From a bacterium (lineage in GTDB: Bacteria; Planctomycetota; UBA11346), in assembly GCA_020049615.1 (NCBI GenBank), contig JAIFKN010000175.1, positions 1 through 43,170 on the forward strand: a stretch of 43,170 nucleotides of DNA. Direction: 5' to 3'. The position numbers were made by a program, and so were the translations under genes. This document shows positions 17,504 to 25,668 of the stretch, in pieces (the stretch's first letter is position 1; each line of letters opens with the position of its first letter). The notes under the pieces were generated by a model. It worked only from the letters and a program-made list of their open reading frames with translations. It searched no databases and had not been told where the DNA came from.

Positions 17504-18448
17504 TCACTTGCCGCCGGCAAGCCGGCTCGCCGCCACGGAGCCGACGATCATCTGCACGATGTGGTAGACCACCACCGGCAGCAGCATCAGCGGCAGGGCC
17601 GCTTCGCCGGCGAACAGCAGCCCGATCAGCGGAATGCCGAGGGCGGCGGTCTTCTGGCTGGCGGTCAGGGTGATGGCGATGCGATCGGCCCGGACCTGGC
17701 CGATGGCGGACGCCCAGGCGGCCGCCGCCAGGACGAGGTGCAGAGCCAGACAGGCCAGCGCGGCCAGGACCGCCCCGCTGCCCAGTCCGCTGCGCGCCAA
17801 TTCGCTGAAGATGCCGAGCAGTACCGTCAGCAGCAGCACGCTGCTGGCGATCCCGATGCGGACGCGGTGGCGGTCGAGGAATGGGGCTGCCGGCAGCCGC
17901 GCCAGCTGGCCGAGGGCCACGGGCAGGGCCGCCACCAGGGCCAGCTGCCCGATCACCGCGCCGACCGGAACGCTGCCGCTGCGGCCGACCAGAACCGTGA
18001 CCAGCAGCGGGGTGACGACCAGGCCGAGCAGGTTCCCGAGTACCGAGTTGACCAGGGCGATGCCCTGGTTGCCGCCGGCCAGGCCGGTCAGCGCGACGCA
18101 GCTGCCGATGGTGGTGGGCAGGCAGGCGAGGATGAGCAGCCCGGCCTGCATCGCCTCCGGCGCTCCGGCCAGACCGGCAAGCCAGGCGATGGCCAGACCG
18201 AGCAGCGGTGCGACGATGAAGGACAGGGTCTGCACCAGGGCATGCGTCCGCCAGGCCTGGACCGCCCCCAGCAGCTTGTGCGAGGGCAGGACCAGTCCGG
18301 CACAGCAGAAGATGCCGGCGATGCACCACGTCTTGAGCAGATCGAGGCGCAGCACGCCACCGGCGGAGCCCGGCTCCGGCCAGGCCATGGCGGCGGCAAG
18401 GACCGCCAGATAGGCGGCGAGGAACCAGTGCCTGCGCAGAAACGGCAT
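17504..18448 (-). CDS. Bile acid:sodium symporter-like membrane transporter
   Basis: A 314-residue hydrophobic protein with about nine or ten transmembrane helices. LACLPTTIGSCVALTGLAGG, LVNSVLGNLLGLVVTPLL and ITLTASQKTAALGIPLIGLL match the crossover regions of SBF-like (PF13593) transporters. The physiological substrate in such bacteria is generally an organic anion and is unknown here. The start codon overlaps the stop of the CoaB-like gene by one base, so they are translated together. It is the last gene of the minus-strand series beginning at 23835. Confidence 0.85.
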   Translation of the reverse strand: MPFLRRHWFLAAYLAVLAAAMAWPEPGSAGGVLRLDLLKTWCIAGIFCCAGLVLPSHKLLGAVQAWRTHALVQTLSFIVAPLLGLAIAWLAGLAGAPEAMQAGLLILACLPTTIGSCVALTGLAGGNQGIALVNSVLGNLLGLVVTPLLVTVLVGRSGSVPVGAVIGQLALVAALPVALGQLARLPAAPFLDRHRVRIGIASSVLLLTVLLGIFSELARSGLGSGAVLAALACLALHLVLAAAAWASAIGQVRADRIAITLTASQKTAALGIPLIGLLFAGEAALPLMLLPVVVYHIVQMIVGSVAASRLAGGK

Positions 18449-19089
18449 CAGGCGGCGGCGATGCGGCCGACCAGCGCGTCGACCAGCGATTCACGGTTGG
18501 CGTGCCGCTCGGTGCCTCCCGCATCGACCACCGCCAGCACCGTGCCGCACAGGCTGTTGGCGGCGATGCAGGTGGCTTTCACCCGCGCACACAGGGCGGC
18601 GGCGCTGGCCAGGACGGTGCCCGCGTCCTCGTACTTGAAGCCGATGATCGGCCCGCGCAGGCCGAAGGATGGCCGCAGGCGGTCGATCAGCTTGCTGTCC
18701 TGGCGCAACCGGATGACCACCTCGTCGGCGCCGCTGGGCAGCTTCTCGCCCGGACGCAGGGCCCGCGCCTCGCCGCCCTCCCAGCGCTCGACGCGGGTGA
18801 CGCGGTAGTCATTGACCGCTGCGCTCATCACCACGCAGCCCTCGGGATGCCTGCCGATCCACGAGCCCATCGCCTCCTCCAGCGCCTCGCGGTCGGCATA
18901 GCGCGTGGCGCTGGCGCCTGGAGCAGCATCGAGGGAGAGCAGGAGCTGGCTGTCCCGTCCGAGCCGGCGCAGCTTGGCCTGCAGCGCCAGGGCCGTCGTC
19001 CCGGTCGCCGCGACGGTGAGATGGCGGATCGCATCGACCGGTACGCGCGGGGCGCCACCGACCAGCAGGATAGGGCGCTCGAGGGTCAT
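18448..19089 (-). CDS. Stand-alone CoaB-like (phosphopantothenoylcysteine synthetase) domain protein
   Basis: A 213-residue protein resembling the DFP/CoaB domain: VMSAAVNDYRVTRVERWEGG matches the AAVxDY motif, LRQDSKLIDRLRP the motif leading to the NPDIL-type loop, and GPIIGFKYED the core GFxxE strand. CoaB joins cysteine to 4'-phosphopantothenate using CTP during CoA synthesis. The usual fused CoaC decarboxylase domain is absent. Conserved Lys and Asn positions of bona fide CoaB are only partly recognisable, so a related activity cannot be excluded. It lies 38 bp after trmB and overlaps the transporter gene by one base. Confidence 0.72.
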   Translation of the reverse strand: MTLERPILLVGGAPRVPVDAIRHLTVAATGTTALALQAKLRRLGRDSQLLLSLDAAPGASATRYADREALEEAMGSWIGRHPEGCVVMSAAVNDYRVTRVERWEGGEARALRPGEKLPSGADEVVIRLRQDSKLIDRLRPSFGLRGPIIGFKYEDAGTVLASAAALCARVKATCIAANSLCGTVLAVVDAGGTERHANRESLVDALVGRIAAA

Positions 19090-19127
19090 CGCCGCAGGCT
19101 AGCGCCCGGTTCCGGATCGGCATCCCC

Positions 19128-19775
19128 TCAAACCCGCAGGGCCGTCCGTTCGAAGCGCAGGTTCATGATCGTGCAGCCCTCGGCGCGCTTGTGCCGTTCG
19201 AACACCGTCTCGAAGCGCACCGGCACATCGACCTGGTAGCCGGCCGGGTGGATGCTGCGCCAGAGCCCGGGAATGGTGCTGACGTTGGCCAGCACCTGCA
19301 TGGCGTAGTTGTGCGTGTCGCTGGCGAAGACGAGGATGCAGCCAGGTGCGGCGACCCGGGCCAGCTCGAGCAGGTAGGCGCGGTTGACCAGGCGGCGGCG
19401 GCGGTGCGCCGCCTTCGGCCACGGATCGGGGAAGAGGATGTAGATGCGGTGGAAGGCGGCGGCAGGCAGGCGGGCCATCAGGGCCTCGGCCTCGCCGGCG
19501 TACAAGCGCACGTTGCGCGCCCCCAGCTTCAGGCACTTGTGCGCGCACTTGTTGACCCGCAGGTGGTCGAGTTCGAAGCCGACGAAGTCCTCGGCGGGAT
19601 GCGCCTGGGCCATCTGCGAGATGAACTCGCCATGCCCGCAGCCGATCTCCAGCCGGCGCGGCGCGGCGCGGCCGAACAGGATCTCGAGGTCGAGGCGTTC
19701 CGCGCCCCGGTCGCCGATCAGGCCGTCCTGCGCCGCCGTGGTCTGGCGGTAGCGCCGCATCGCCGAGGTGCTCAT
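19128..19775 (-). CDS. trmB: tRNA (guanine-N7-)-methyltransferase
   Basis: A 215-residue SAM-dependent enzyme that makes m7G46 in tRNA. RRLEIGCGHGEFISQMA (40-56) is the SAM-binding motif, FVGFELDHLRVNKC follows, and YILFPDPWPKAAHRRRRLVN (112-131) is the TrmB signature. The start at 19775 overlaps the stop of the upstream large gene by four bases (ATGA), which fixes it; the in-frame extension to 19859 is that gene's 3' end. Tight coupling to two large envelope-protein genes is unusual for trmB. Confidence 0.95.
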   Translation of the reverse strand: MSTSAMRRYRQTTAAQDGLIGDRGAERLDLEILFGRAAPRRLEIGCGHGEFISQMAQAHPAEDFVGFELDHLRVNKCAHKCLKLGARNVRLYAGEAEALMARLPAAAFHRIYILFPDPWPKAAHRRRRLVNRAYLLELARVAAPGCILVFASDTHNYAMQVLANVSTIPGLWRSIHPAGYQVDVPVRFETVFERHKRAEGCTIMNLRFERTALRV

Positions 19776-21757
19776 CGCCGGTGCGGCTCCCACGCCGGCA
19801 GGCCGCCCCAGGCTCCGCCGCCATACAACGCGTTCCACGCCGGGATCCTGCCATCCCACGGCTGGACATGGACCAGTCCGGTCTGGTCGACGGCGAACAT
19901 CCGCCGCCCGGTCTCGCGCGAGCGCGGCCAGGCGTAGGCCACCCAGAAGCGCTCCTGGTCGTCGACCGTCGCGGGCGCCAACCGGGGACCAGGCCCATCG
20001 GGCTCGCCCACGGCCCCACCGGCCCCGTCCGGGAGGAAGACGGCGAAGCGGAAGCCGTTGGCGGTGTCGCCCTGGGCGAGAGGGCCGGCCAGCAGGCGCA
20101 GCGTCTCCGCCTCGGCCTTGCCGACCGCGCGGCGACCGGACAGCTCGGAAAGCAGGCCGTGTTCACCGATACCGTCGCCATCGGCGTCCTGGTACCCGCC
20201 GGCCTGGAACTGCACCTGGCCGGGGAAGACGCCGGACCGCAGCCTCGCCGCGGCGGTGGCCTCGTTGGCGGTGACGCGGTTCTCCAGCAGGCTGGGCACG
20301 GCGATGGCTGCGATGACCGCTGGCAGCGCCACCCACAGGATGTCGCCCCCGCGGCCGTGGAGTTCGAGTCGGTCGGATGCGGCCTCACCCCAGTGGTAGC
20401 CGGGCGGCAGCAGGGCGGCGAGCCGGGAGACGCCGACGATGACCGCCTGGCGTTCGGCCGCGTCCAGGCCGCGCACCCCGGCCAGGGCCTGGTTGATGTG
20501 GCCCAGGCCCATACGCAACGACGTGGCGAGGTCGTTGACGCCGAGGATGCAGGCCGGCAGCGGCGCCCGGGCGGCCAGCTCGCAGCCCATTTCCGTTTCG
20601 GCGAAACCGCCCGCCGCGCCACCGCCCCAGGTCGAGGCGAACAGCGCATCGGTGCCGATCAGCCAGTGGCCGCGATCGCGCGCCAGCTGGATCGCCAACG
20701 GCACCTCGCGGACGGGCAGCAGGGCGAAGCCGCCTTCTTCCGGCATGCGGCAGCCGAGGCGGGCGCAGACGGCGGCGACCAGCGCGTCCAGCGCCGGGCT
20801 GCGCGGCACCAGCAGCGTGAAGCCGGGATACGGCACGCCCGGCGTCTGCACCAGCGCGACAGTGCCGACCAGGCCCTGGAGCAGGGCAGGCAGGTCGAGG
20901 TCGGCGCCGAGCAGGCTGAACGGAGCCTGGCCAGCGAGCGCGACGGCCAGTTCAGCGCCCCAGGCCCGCCACCACGCCGCCCCGTCGCAGCCGAGCAGCT
21001 GGACGGCGGAGGTGGTGGCCGGCAGCCGGCCGAGCAGCGTCCGATCGACCGGACGCAGGCCGCTGACATCGCCCTCGAAATTCCCCGTCCACGACACCCC
21101 GCCGATCCACGCCGGACCCGCCGGATCGAGGCTCGCCCGCAGGTCGAGGCTGCGCCAGCGCCGCGCCAGCAGGTCGAGCAGCGCCTTGGCCTGCGCCGCC
21201 TGGGCCGGATCCAACGCGTCCCGGACCAGGCCGAACAGGCCAGCGAATTCGAGGCGCAACGCGATATCGCCGTCGACGGGTGCCGGCGGCAGCGGGAGGA
21301 GGCCGGGCGGGCGGGCCAAGCCGATGATGCCGCCGAAGCGGACGAGTGCGTGCGCGCTCAGGCTCCACGCCTCGTCGGCGCCGGCGACCCCAAGGGCCTG
21401 GGCCGAGCCCTCGGCGGCGGCAAGACGACGCGCCACCTGCGGCGCCTGGGGGCCCAGGTCAGCCTGCATGGCCCAGCGCGGCAGGCCCTCGTCGAGGCCG
21501 AGGAAACGCAGCTGGATGCCACGGGCCGCACGCGCCGCGACGGCCAGGTCGACCCCGCTGTCGTGCTTCGCCTGCGCCAGCCAGGCGTCGACACGCGCGC
21601 GCAACGCCGCGAGGCCGGGCTCGGCCCAGACCTGGCCGAACAGCGAAGCATTCCAGTGGTGTTCGAGCTGCGCCCCGTCGGCCAGCACCACGCGCACGGC
21701 CTCGCCCTCGCCGGCCGGGATGGCGGCGGCGAGGACGAAGGGCAACGCCATCCGCAT
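19772..21757 (-). CDS. Large exported protein with internal pilin-like segment (paralogue B)
   Basis: A 661-residue protein: signal peptide-like start (MRMALPFVLAAAIPAGEGE), then an about 450-residue ectodomain of unknown family that aligns with the upstream neighbour (VLADGAQLEHHWNASLFGQV). At about residues 470-490 a hydrophobic helix runs into VPSLLENRVTANEATAAARL, closely resembling the N-terminal helix of type IV pilins and pseudopilins, and is followed by VQFQAGGYQDADGDGIGEHG, a calcium-loop-like segment common in such proteins. The C-terminal end PAWNALYGGGAWGGLPAWEP is shared with the paralogue. The ATG at 21757 overlaps the upstream stop (TGATG); a TTG one codon earlier is an alternative. 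The function is unknown. Confidence 0.8.
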   Translation of the reverse strand: MRMALPFVLAAAIPAGEGEAVRVVLADGAQLEHHWNASLFGQVWAEPGLAALRARVDAWLAQAKHDSGVDLAVAARAARGIQLRFLGLDEGLPRWAMQADLGPQAPQVARRLAAAEGSAQALGVAGADEAWSLSAHALVRFGGIIGLARPPGLLPLPPAPVDGDIALRLEFAGLFGLVRDALDPAQAAQAKALLDLLARRWRSLDLRASLDPAGPAWIGGVSWTGNFEGDVSGLRPVDRTLLGRLPATTSAVQLLGCDGAAWWRAWGAELAVALAGQAPFSLLGADLDLPALLQGLVGTVALVQTPGVPYPGFTLLVPRSPALDALVAAVCARLGCRMPEEGGFALLPVREVPLAIQLARDRGHWLIGTDALFASTWGGGAAGGFAETEMGCELAARAPLPACILGVNDLATSLRMGLGHINQALAGVRGLDAAERQAVIVGVSRLAALLPPGYHWGEAASDRLELHGRGGDILWVALPAVIAAIAVPSLLENRVTANEATAAARLRSGVFPGQVQFQAGGYQDADGDGIGEHGLLSELSGRRAVGKAEAETLRLLAGPLAQGDTANGFRFAVFLPDGAGGAVGEPDGPGPRLAPATVDDQERFWVAYAWPRSRETGRRMFAVDQTGLVHVQPWDGRIPAWNALYGGGAWGGLPAWEPHRR

Positions 21758-23835
21758 CAACGCTGCGCGGGCTGCCAGGCCGGCACGCCGTCCCAGCCCT
21801 GGCCGCCGTACAGGGCGTTCCAGGCCGGAGCCGTGCCGGTGTAGGGAGCCTCGTAGACGACGCAGCTCTGGTCGACGGCGAAGACGCGGCTGCCGCCGGC
21901 GGCCTCGATCGGCCAGGCGTAGATGACGAAGGCACGTTCCTGCGCGTCCGCGGCGGCCTTGTCGGCCTTGCGCCCGCCGGCGCCATCGAGCGCCCCGCCC
22001 TTGGCGTCGGGCAGATAGATCGCGAAGCGGAAGCCATCGCGGCTGCCGTCATCGGCGAAGCCTTCGGCGAGGACCTCGCCCTGGGCGCGTCCTGGGGCCG
22101 GCCGCTTGCCCATGATTTCGGACAGGGTCGCGAATTCGCCGACGCCGTCGCCGTCCTGGTCGGCATAGGTGCCGCCCTGGAACTGGAACTGGGCCGGGAA
22201 CAGCACCGAACCCAGGGTGCCGATGGCGAGGCTGTCGGGCGTCTCGGCCGGCTGCTCGCCCATGTCGAAGCCGCCGCCATCCATTCCCTTGTTCTTCATC
22301 ATCACGCCGGCGACCCCGGCGCCGATCAGCACCGGAACGACGCCGGAGCCGATCAGGCCGCGGACCTCGCTGCGCGAGCTCTTGGGGTCGTTGGCGGTGA
22401 AGACGTAGCCGGTCGAGGCGGCGGCGGCGAGGCGGATGATGGCGCCGTTGATCGACTGCTTCTGCTCCGGGGTCAGTTCGTCGTTGCCGGCCAGGACCAT
22501 GCCGAGGTAGCCCTGGATGGTGCGCAGCACCGCCGGGGTGTCGCTGGCGCCGAGCAGAGCGGCGTCCTTGGGCGCCGCCGCGTACAGCGTCTTGGCCATC
22601 GGCGTGTCGGCGAAGCCGCCGGGCGCGCCGCTGCTCCAGGTCGAGGACAGCACCGCATCGGTGGTCAGGACCCAGTGCCCCTTGTCGCGCAGCAGGGTGA
22701 TCGCCACCGGCACGCCGGGGATGACCACCGGCGCAGCCTGGCCCTCCTCGGGCAGGGCGCCGCCGATCTGGGCGATGCCGAAGCCGAGCAGTTGATCCAT
22801 CGGCTGCGAGCGCGGCACCGCGATGGTCACGGCCGGGAACGGAGCCGACTGGGTCAGGGCGAAGAGACTGGTGCCGCTCAGGCCTTCGACGACCTGCTGC
22901 AGCGAGGCCTCGATGCCCATGGCCTGGAGGTAGCCCTGGATCTCCTGCGCCGTGGCGGCGGCGCCGGCCGGGGCCATCGGATGCATCGCCTCGTCGATCT
23001 GCAGCAGCATGGTCTCGCCGGCGGCCTTCCAGTAGCCCTTGCCGTCGAAGCCGTACGACGCCGCCATCAGCGTGGTCGCGGGCAGGCGGGCGAGCAGGCT
23101 GCGGTCGGCCGGCATGGTGCCGGGGGTGGGCACGTTGGCGTCGAGACGCTCGCGGATGCCCTCCGGCACGATGTCGCCGCGGTACTTCCACAGGCCGAGA
23201 TAGGGCGCCAGGTTCTTCACCATCTTGTCGAAGTCGGTCTTCTTGTCGGCCGGGATGCCGCCGGCGATGGCGTCGACCAGGCGCTTGGCGTCGATGTCGA
23301 GGGCGACGGCGGCGGGCGAGGCCCCGGCCGGCGCGGCCGGCAGCGGCTCGGTGTGCACCGCGAGGACCACGACCGTGCCGAAGCGGGCGAGCGTGCCGTC
23401 CTCGTCGCCGAACGCCTCGTCGGCCCCGGCGACCTGCTTCTTCTTGTTGTCGACCTGGTCCTTGGCGAGCAGGGCGAAGAGCGGCGCCGCGGCGGCCCCG
23501 AGGTCGACGCGCAGGTGCAGGCGCGGCTTGTCCTCGGCGGCCATGCCGAAGAAGCGCAGCTCGCAGCCCTTGATGCCGGCGATGGCGGCCACCGGGTCGA
23601 AGCCGATCTCGTCCTGGATCTGCTTGACGCCCTCGGCCCACTTGGCGCGCAGGGCGGCGGCGGACTGGTCGCCCCACACCTTGGCGTAGATCGAGCCGTC
23701 CCAGGCCTTGACCAGGTCGGCGCCATCGGCGACGCGCAGCGTCACCGGGGCCGGAGCCTCGCCGGCGCAGAGCGCGACGGCGGCCAGCGTGGGGGCAAGG
23801 AGGATGCGGGCGCAGGGGATGGATGACAGGAGCAT
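21757..23835 (-). CDS. Large exported protein with internal pilin-like segment (paralogue A)
   Basis: A 692-residue protein, tandem paralogue of the next gene. It starts with a signal peptide (MLLSSIPCARILLAPTLAAV) preceded by GAAAGG-like purines 6-11 bases upstream. The ectodomain includes VTLRVADGADLVKAWDGSIY, aligning with paralogue B. A glycine-rich hydrophobic stretch (GSGVVPVLIGAGVAGVMM) is at about 493-512, then SLAIGTLGSVLFPAQFQFQG, DQDGDGVGEFATLSEI and FAIYLPDAKGG, the same pilin/pseudopilin-like module as in B. The terminal PAWNALYGGQGWDGVPAWQP is nearly identical in both. In A the pilin-type helix has lost the usual Pro and the NEA motif seen in B. It leads the series A-B-trmB-coaB-like-transporter and is divergent from pdxA (103 bp). 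Confidence 0.8.
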   Translation of the reverse strand: MLLSSIPCARILLAPTLAAVALCAGEAPAPVTLRVADGADLVKAWDGSIYAKVWGDQSAAALRAKWAEGVKQIQDEIGFDPVAAIAGIKGCELRFFGMAAEDKPRLHLRVDLGAAAAPLFALLAKDQVDNKKKQVAGADEAFGDEDGTLARFGTVVVLAVHTEPLPAAPAGASPAAVALDIDAKRLVDAIAGGIPADKKTDFDKMVKNLAPYLGLWKYRGDIVPEGIRERLDANVPTPGTMPADRSLLARLPATTLMAASYGFDGKGYWKAAGETMLLQIDEAMHPMAPAGAAATAQEIQGYLQAMGIEASLQQVVEGLSGTSLFALTQSAPFPAVTIAVPRSQPMDQLLGFGIAQIGGALPEEGQAAPVVIPGVPVAITLLRDKGHWVLTTDAVLSSTWSSGAPGGFADTPMAKTLYAAAPKDAALLGASDTPAVLRTIQGYLGMVLAGNDELTPEQKQSINGAIIRLAAAASTGYVFTANDPKSSRSEVRGLIGSGVVPVLIGAGVAGVMMKNKGMDGGGFDMGEQPAETPDSLAIGTLGSVLFPAQFQFQGGTYADQDGDGVGEFATLSEIMGKRPAPGRAQGEVLAEGFADDGSRDGFRFAIYLPDAKGGALDGAGGRKADKAAADAQERAFVIYAWPIEAAGGSRVFAVDQSCVVYEAPYTGTAPAWNALYGGQGWDGVPAWQPAQR

Positions 23836-23938
23836 GCAGGCCTTTCTCGAGCGTGCGGAAGCGCTGGCACTCTGCCGCCCCTGGCCCGGGATGCCAGCCC
23901 TGGCTTGCCCCACACGGGACAGGCCCTAGGCCGTTTCC

Positions 23939-24871
23939 ATGCCCCCCATCGCCGTCACCATGGGCGACCCGGCCGGCGTCGGCCCGGAAGTCCTGCTGCA
24001 CGCCTGCGCCGATCCCGCCCTGGCCGGCGTGCCCGTCGCCGCCATCGCCTCGCGCGCCCTGTTGGCGCGGGTGGCCGGCCGCCTCGGCCTGCCGCTGCCC
24101 GCCTGCATCATCGAACCCGGCCTGCCCGGCTTCGCCGCCGACGCGGTCGAACCGGGCCGCCTCGCCGCCGCGAACGGGGCCGCCGCCGCCGCCTGCATCG
24201 AACTCGCCATCGCCGGCTGCCAGGACGGCCGCTTCGCCGCCATGGCCACCGCTCCGATCCACAAGCAGGCGATCAAGCTGGCCGGCATCCCCTTCCCCGG
24301 CCACACCGAATGGCTGGCGGCGCGCACCGGGGTGGCCGAGGAGACGATGATGCTCTACGACGAGCGCATCGCCGTCGCCCTGGTCACCGTGCACCAGGCC
24401 CTGGTCACCGTGCCGCGCGACCTCGACCCCCTGCGCATCGTCCGGGTCGGCCGGCAGCTGGCCGAGGCGCTGCGCCGCATCCGCGGGCGCGAGCCGCGCC
24501 TGGCGGTGCTGGCCTTCAACCCGCATGCCGGCGAGGGCGGCCTGTTCGGCGACGAGGAGGCGCGCATCGTCCCGGCGGTCGGCGAGTTGCTGCAACTCGG
24601 CATCCAGGCCGACGGGCCGCTGCCGCCCGACACCGCCTTCACCCCGGCGGCGCGTGCGCGCTACGACGGCTGGGTGTGCATGTACCACGACCAGGGCCTG
24701 ATCCCGTTCAAGGCCTTCGCCTTCGACCAGGGCGTCAACGTCACCCTCGGCCTGCCCATCGTCCGCACCTCGGTCGACCACGGCACCGCCTTCGACATCG
24801 CCTGGCAGGGGCGCGCCGCGCACAGTTCGATGGTCGCCGCCATCCGGCTGGCGGCGCGGCTGTCAGCCTGA
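23939..24871 (+). CDS. pdxA: 4-hydroxythreonine-4-phosphate dehydrogenase
   Basis: A 310-residue NAD-dependent dehydrogenase of the DXP-dependent pyridoxal phosphate pathway. Family blocks are GDPAGVGPEV (9-18), TAPIHKQAIK with the metal-ligand region PFPGHTEWLA near residue 121, AFNPHAGEGGLFGDEE, MYHDQGLIPFKAFAF near 248 with a metal-binding His, and RTSVDHGTAFDIAW. Length is slightly short, as in many PdxA proteins. The start at 23939 directly gives the conserved IAVTMGDPAG. It converges with an AraC gene: the two ends overlap by nine bases. Confidence 0.95.
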   Translation: MPPIAVTMGDPAGVGPEVLLHACADPALAGVPVAAIASRALLARVAGRLGLPLPACIIEPGLPGFAADAVEPGRLAAANGAAAAACIELAIAGCQDGRFAAMATAPIHKQAIKLAGIPFPGHTEWLAARTGVAEETMMLYDERIAVALVTVHQALVTVPRDLDPLRIVRVGRQLAEALRRIRGREPRLAVLAFNPHAGEGGLFGDEEARIVPAVGELLQLGIQADGPLPPDTAFTPAARARYDGWVCMYHDQGLIPFKAFAFDQGVNVTLGLPIVRTSVDHGTAFDIAWQGRAAHSSMVAAIRLAARLSA

Positions 24872-25600
24872 ACGCAGCGCCCGCGGCCCGGCGCCGAATT
24901 CACGGCGCAGCAGCTTGTTGAGCGCCTGCGCGTCGCCCGCGCCGACCTGGCGGGCGATGGCCGCCGCGGTGAGGTCCGACGAGCGCAGCAGGTGCCGGGC
25001 GAGACGCGCGCGGCGCATGCGCACGAAGCCGACCGCCGTGCAGCCCAGCGCGGCGCGGAAGCGGCGGTCGAGCTGGCTGTGGCTGATGCCCAGCTGGCGG
25101 GCGATGGCGGCGATGCGCAGACCGGTGGCCAGGCGCAGTTCGATCAGATCCCGGGCCTGCTCGACCAGTGAATCACCGGCGGTGCGCGGTGCGCGGCAGG
25201 CGACCTCCCACAGCACGTCCCACAGGCGCACCGCGGCCCGCGCAGGCTGACGCGGCAGCCACGCGGCAGCATCCCGCAGGCGGGATTCGATGGCGGGATA
25301 TTCGCGCCCACAATCGACCAGCACGGGCATGGCCACGACCTCGCCGGCAGCGGCGAAATGGGCATAGGTATGCGTCCGCTGCGTCGGCAATCGGTAGCGC
25401 ATCACTGCGCCAGGCGGGGTGATGCCAGCCGTGCCAGGGCGGATATCCAGCTGATGGCCAGCGATTTCCGCCTGGCAGGCATAGGGATAGAGATGCAGCT
25501 GCCACAGGTCGGGGAGGACATAGCGGCACCACCCGGGGCCATGGCTGCCGACGGCGATGACGGATGGTACCGGCGGACGGCCGAGCGGCAGATCGGTCAT
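24863..25600 (-). CDS. AraC-family transcriptional regulator
   Basis: A 245-residue regulator with a cupin-like N-terminal domain (about 10-110; LDIRPGTAGITPPGAVMRYR) and a C-terminal double HTH (about 145-243; IAAIARQLGISHSQLDRRFR and AAIARQVGAGDAQALNKLLR). The start MTDLPLGRPPVP at 25600 gives a normal length. It is divergent from the phytanoyl-CoA dioxygenase-like gene with 68 bp between the start codons, where a direct repeat is present, so it is the likely regulator of that gene. Confidence 0.88.
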   Translation of the reverse strand: MTDLPLGRPPVPSVIAVGSHGPGWCRYVLPDLWQLHLYPYACQAEIAGHQLDIRPGTAGITPPGAVMRYRLPTQRTHTYAHFAAAGEVVAMPVLVDCGREYPAIESRLRDAAAWLPRQPARAAVRLWDVLWEVACRAPRTAGDSLVEQARDLIELRLATGLRIAAIARQLGISHSQLDRRFRAALGCTAVGFVRMRRARLARHLLRSSDLTAAAIARQVGAGDAQALNKLLRREFGAGPRALRSG

Positions 25601-25626
25601 GCGCAATCCATACCAGCAATGCGCAA
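25599..25626. promoter_or_regulatory. Direct repeat ATGCGCAA, candidate AraC operator
   Basis: ATGCGCAA occurs at 25599-25606 and again at 25619-25626, exactly 20 bp (about two helical turns) apart, between the divergent araC-type and phyH-type genes. The first copy overlaps the AraC start codon. AraC-type activators often bind direct half-sites with this spacing; the assignment is an inference from pattern and position. Confidence 0.35.
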
Positions 25627-25668
25627 ACACGCCAATCGCCGTCCAGCGAGCTCGCGCAGGCTTGCGGC

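Noticed and set aside
19781..23826. Plus-strand open frames of 687 and 826 codons
   Set aside because: They are antisense to the two paralogous exported proteins, whose alignment to each other proves the minus strand is coding.
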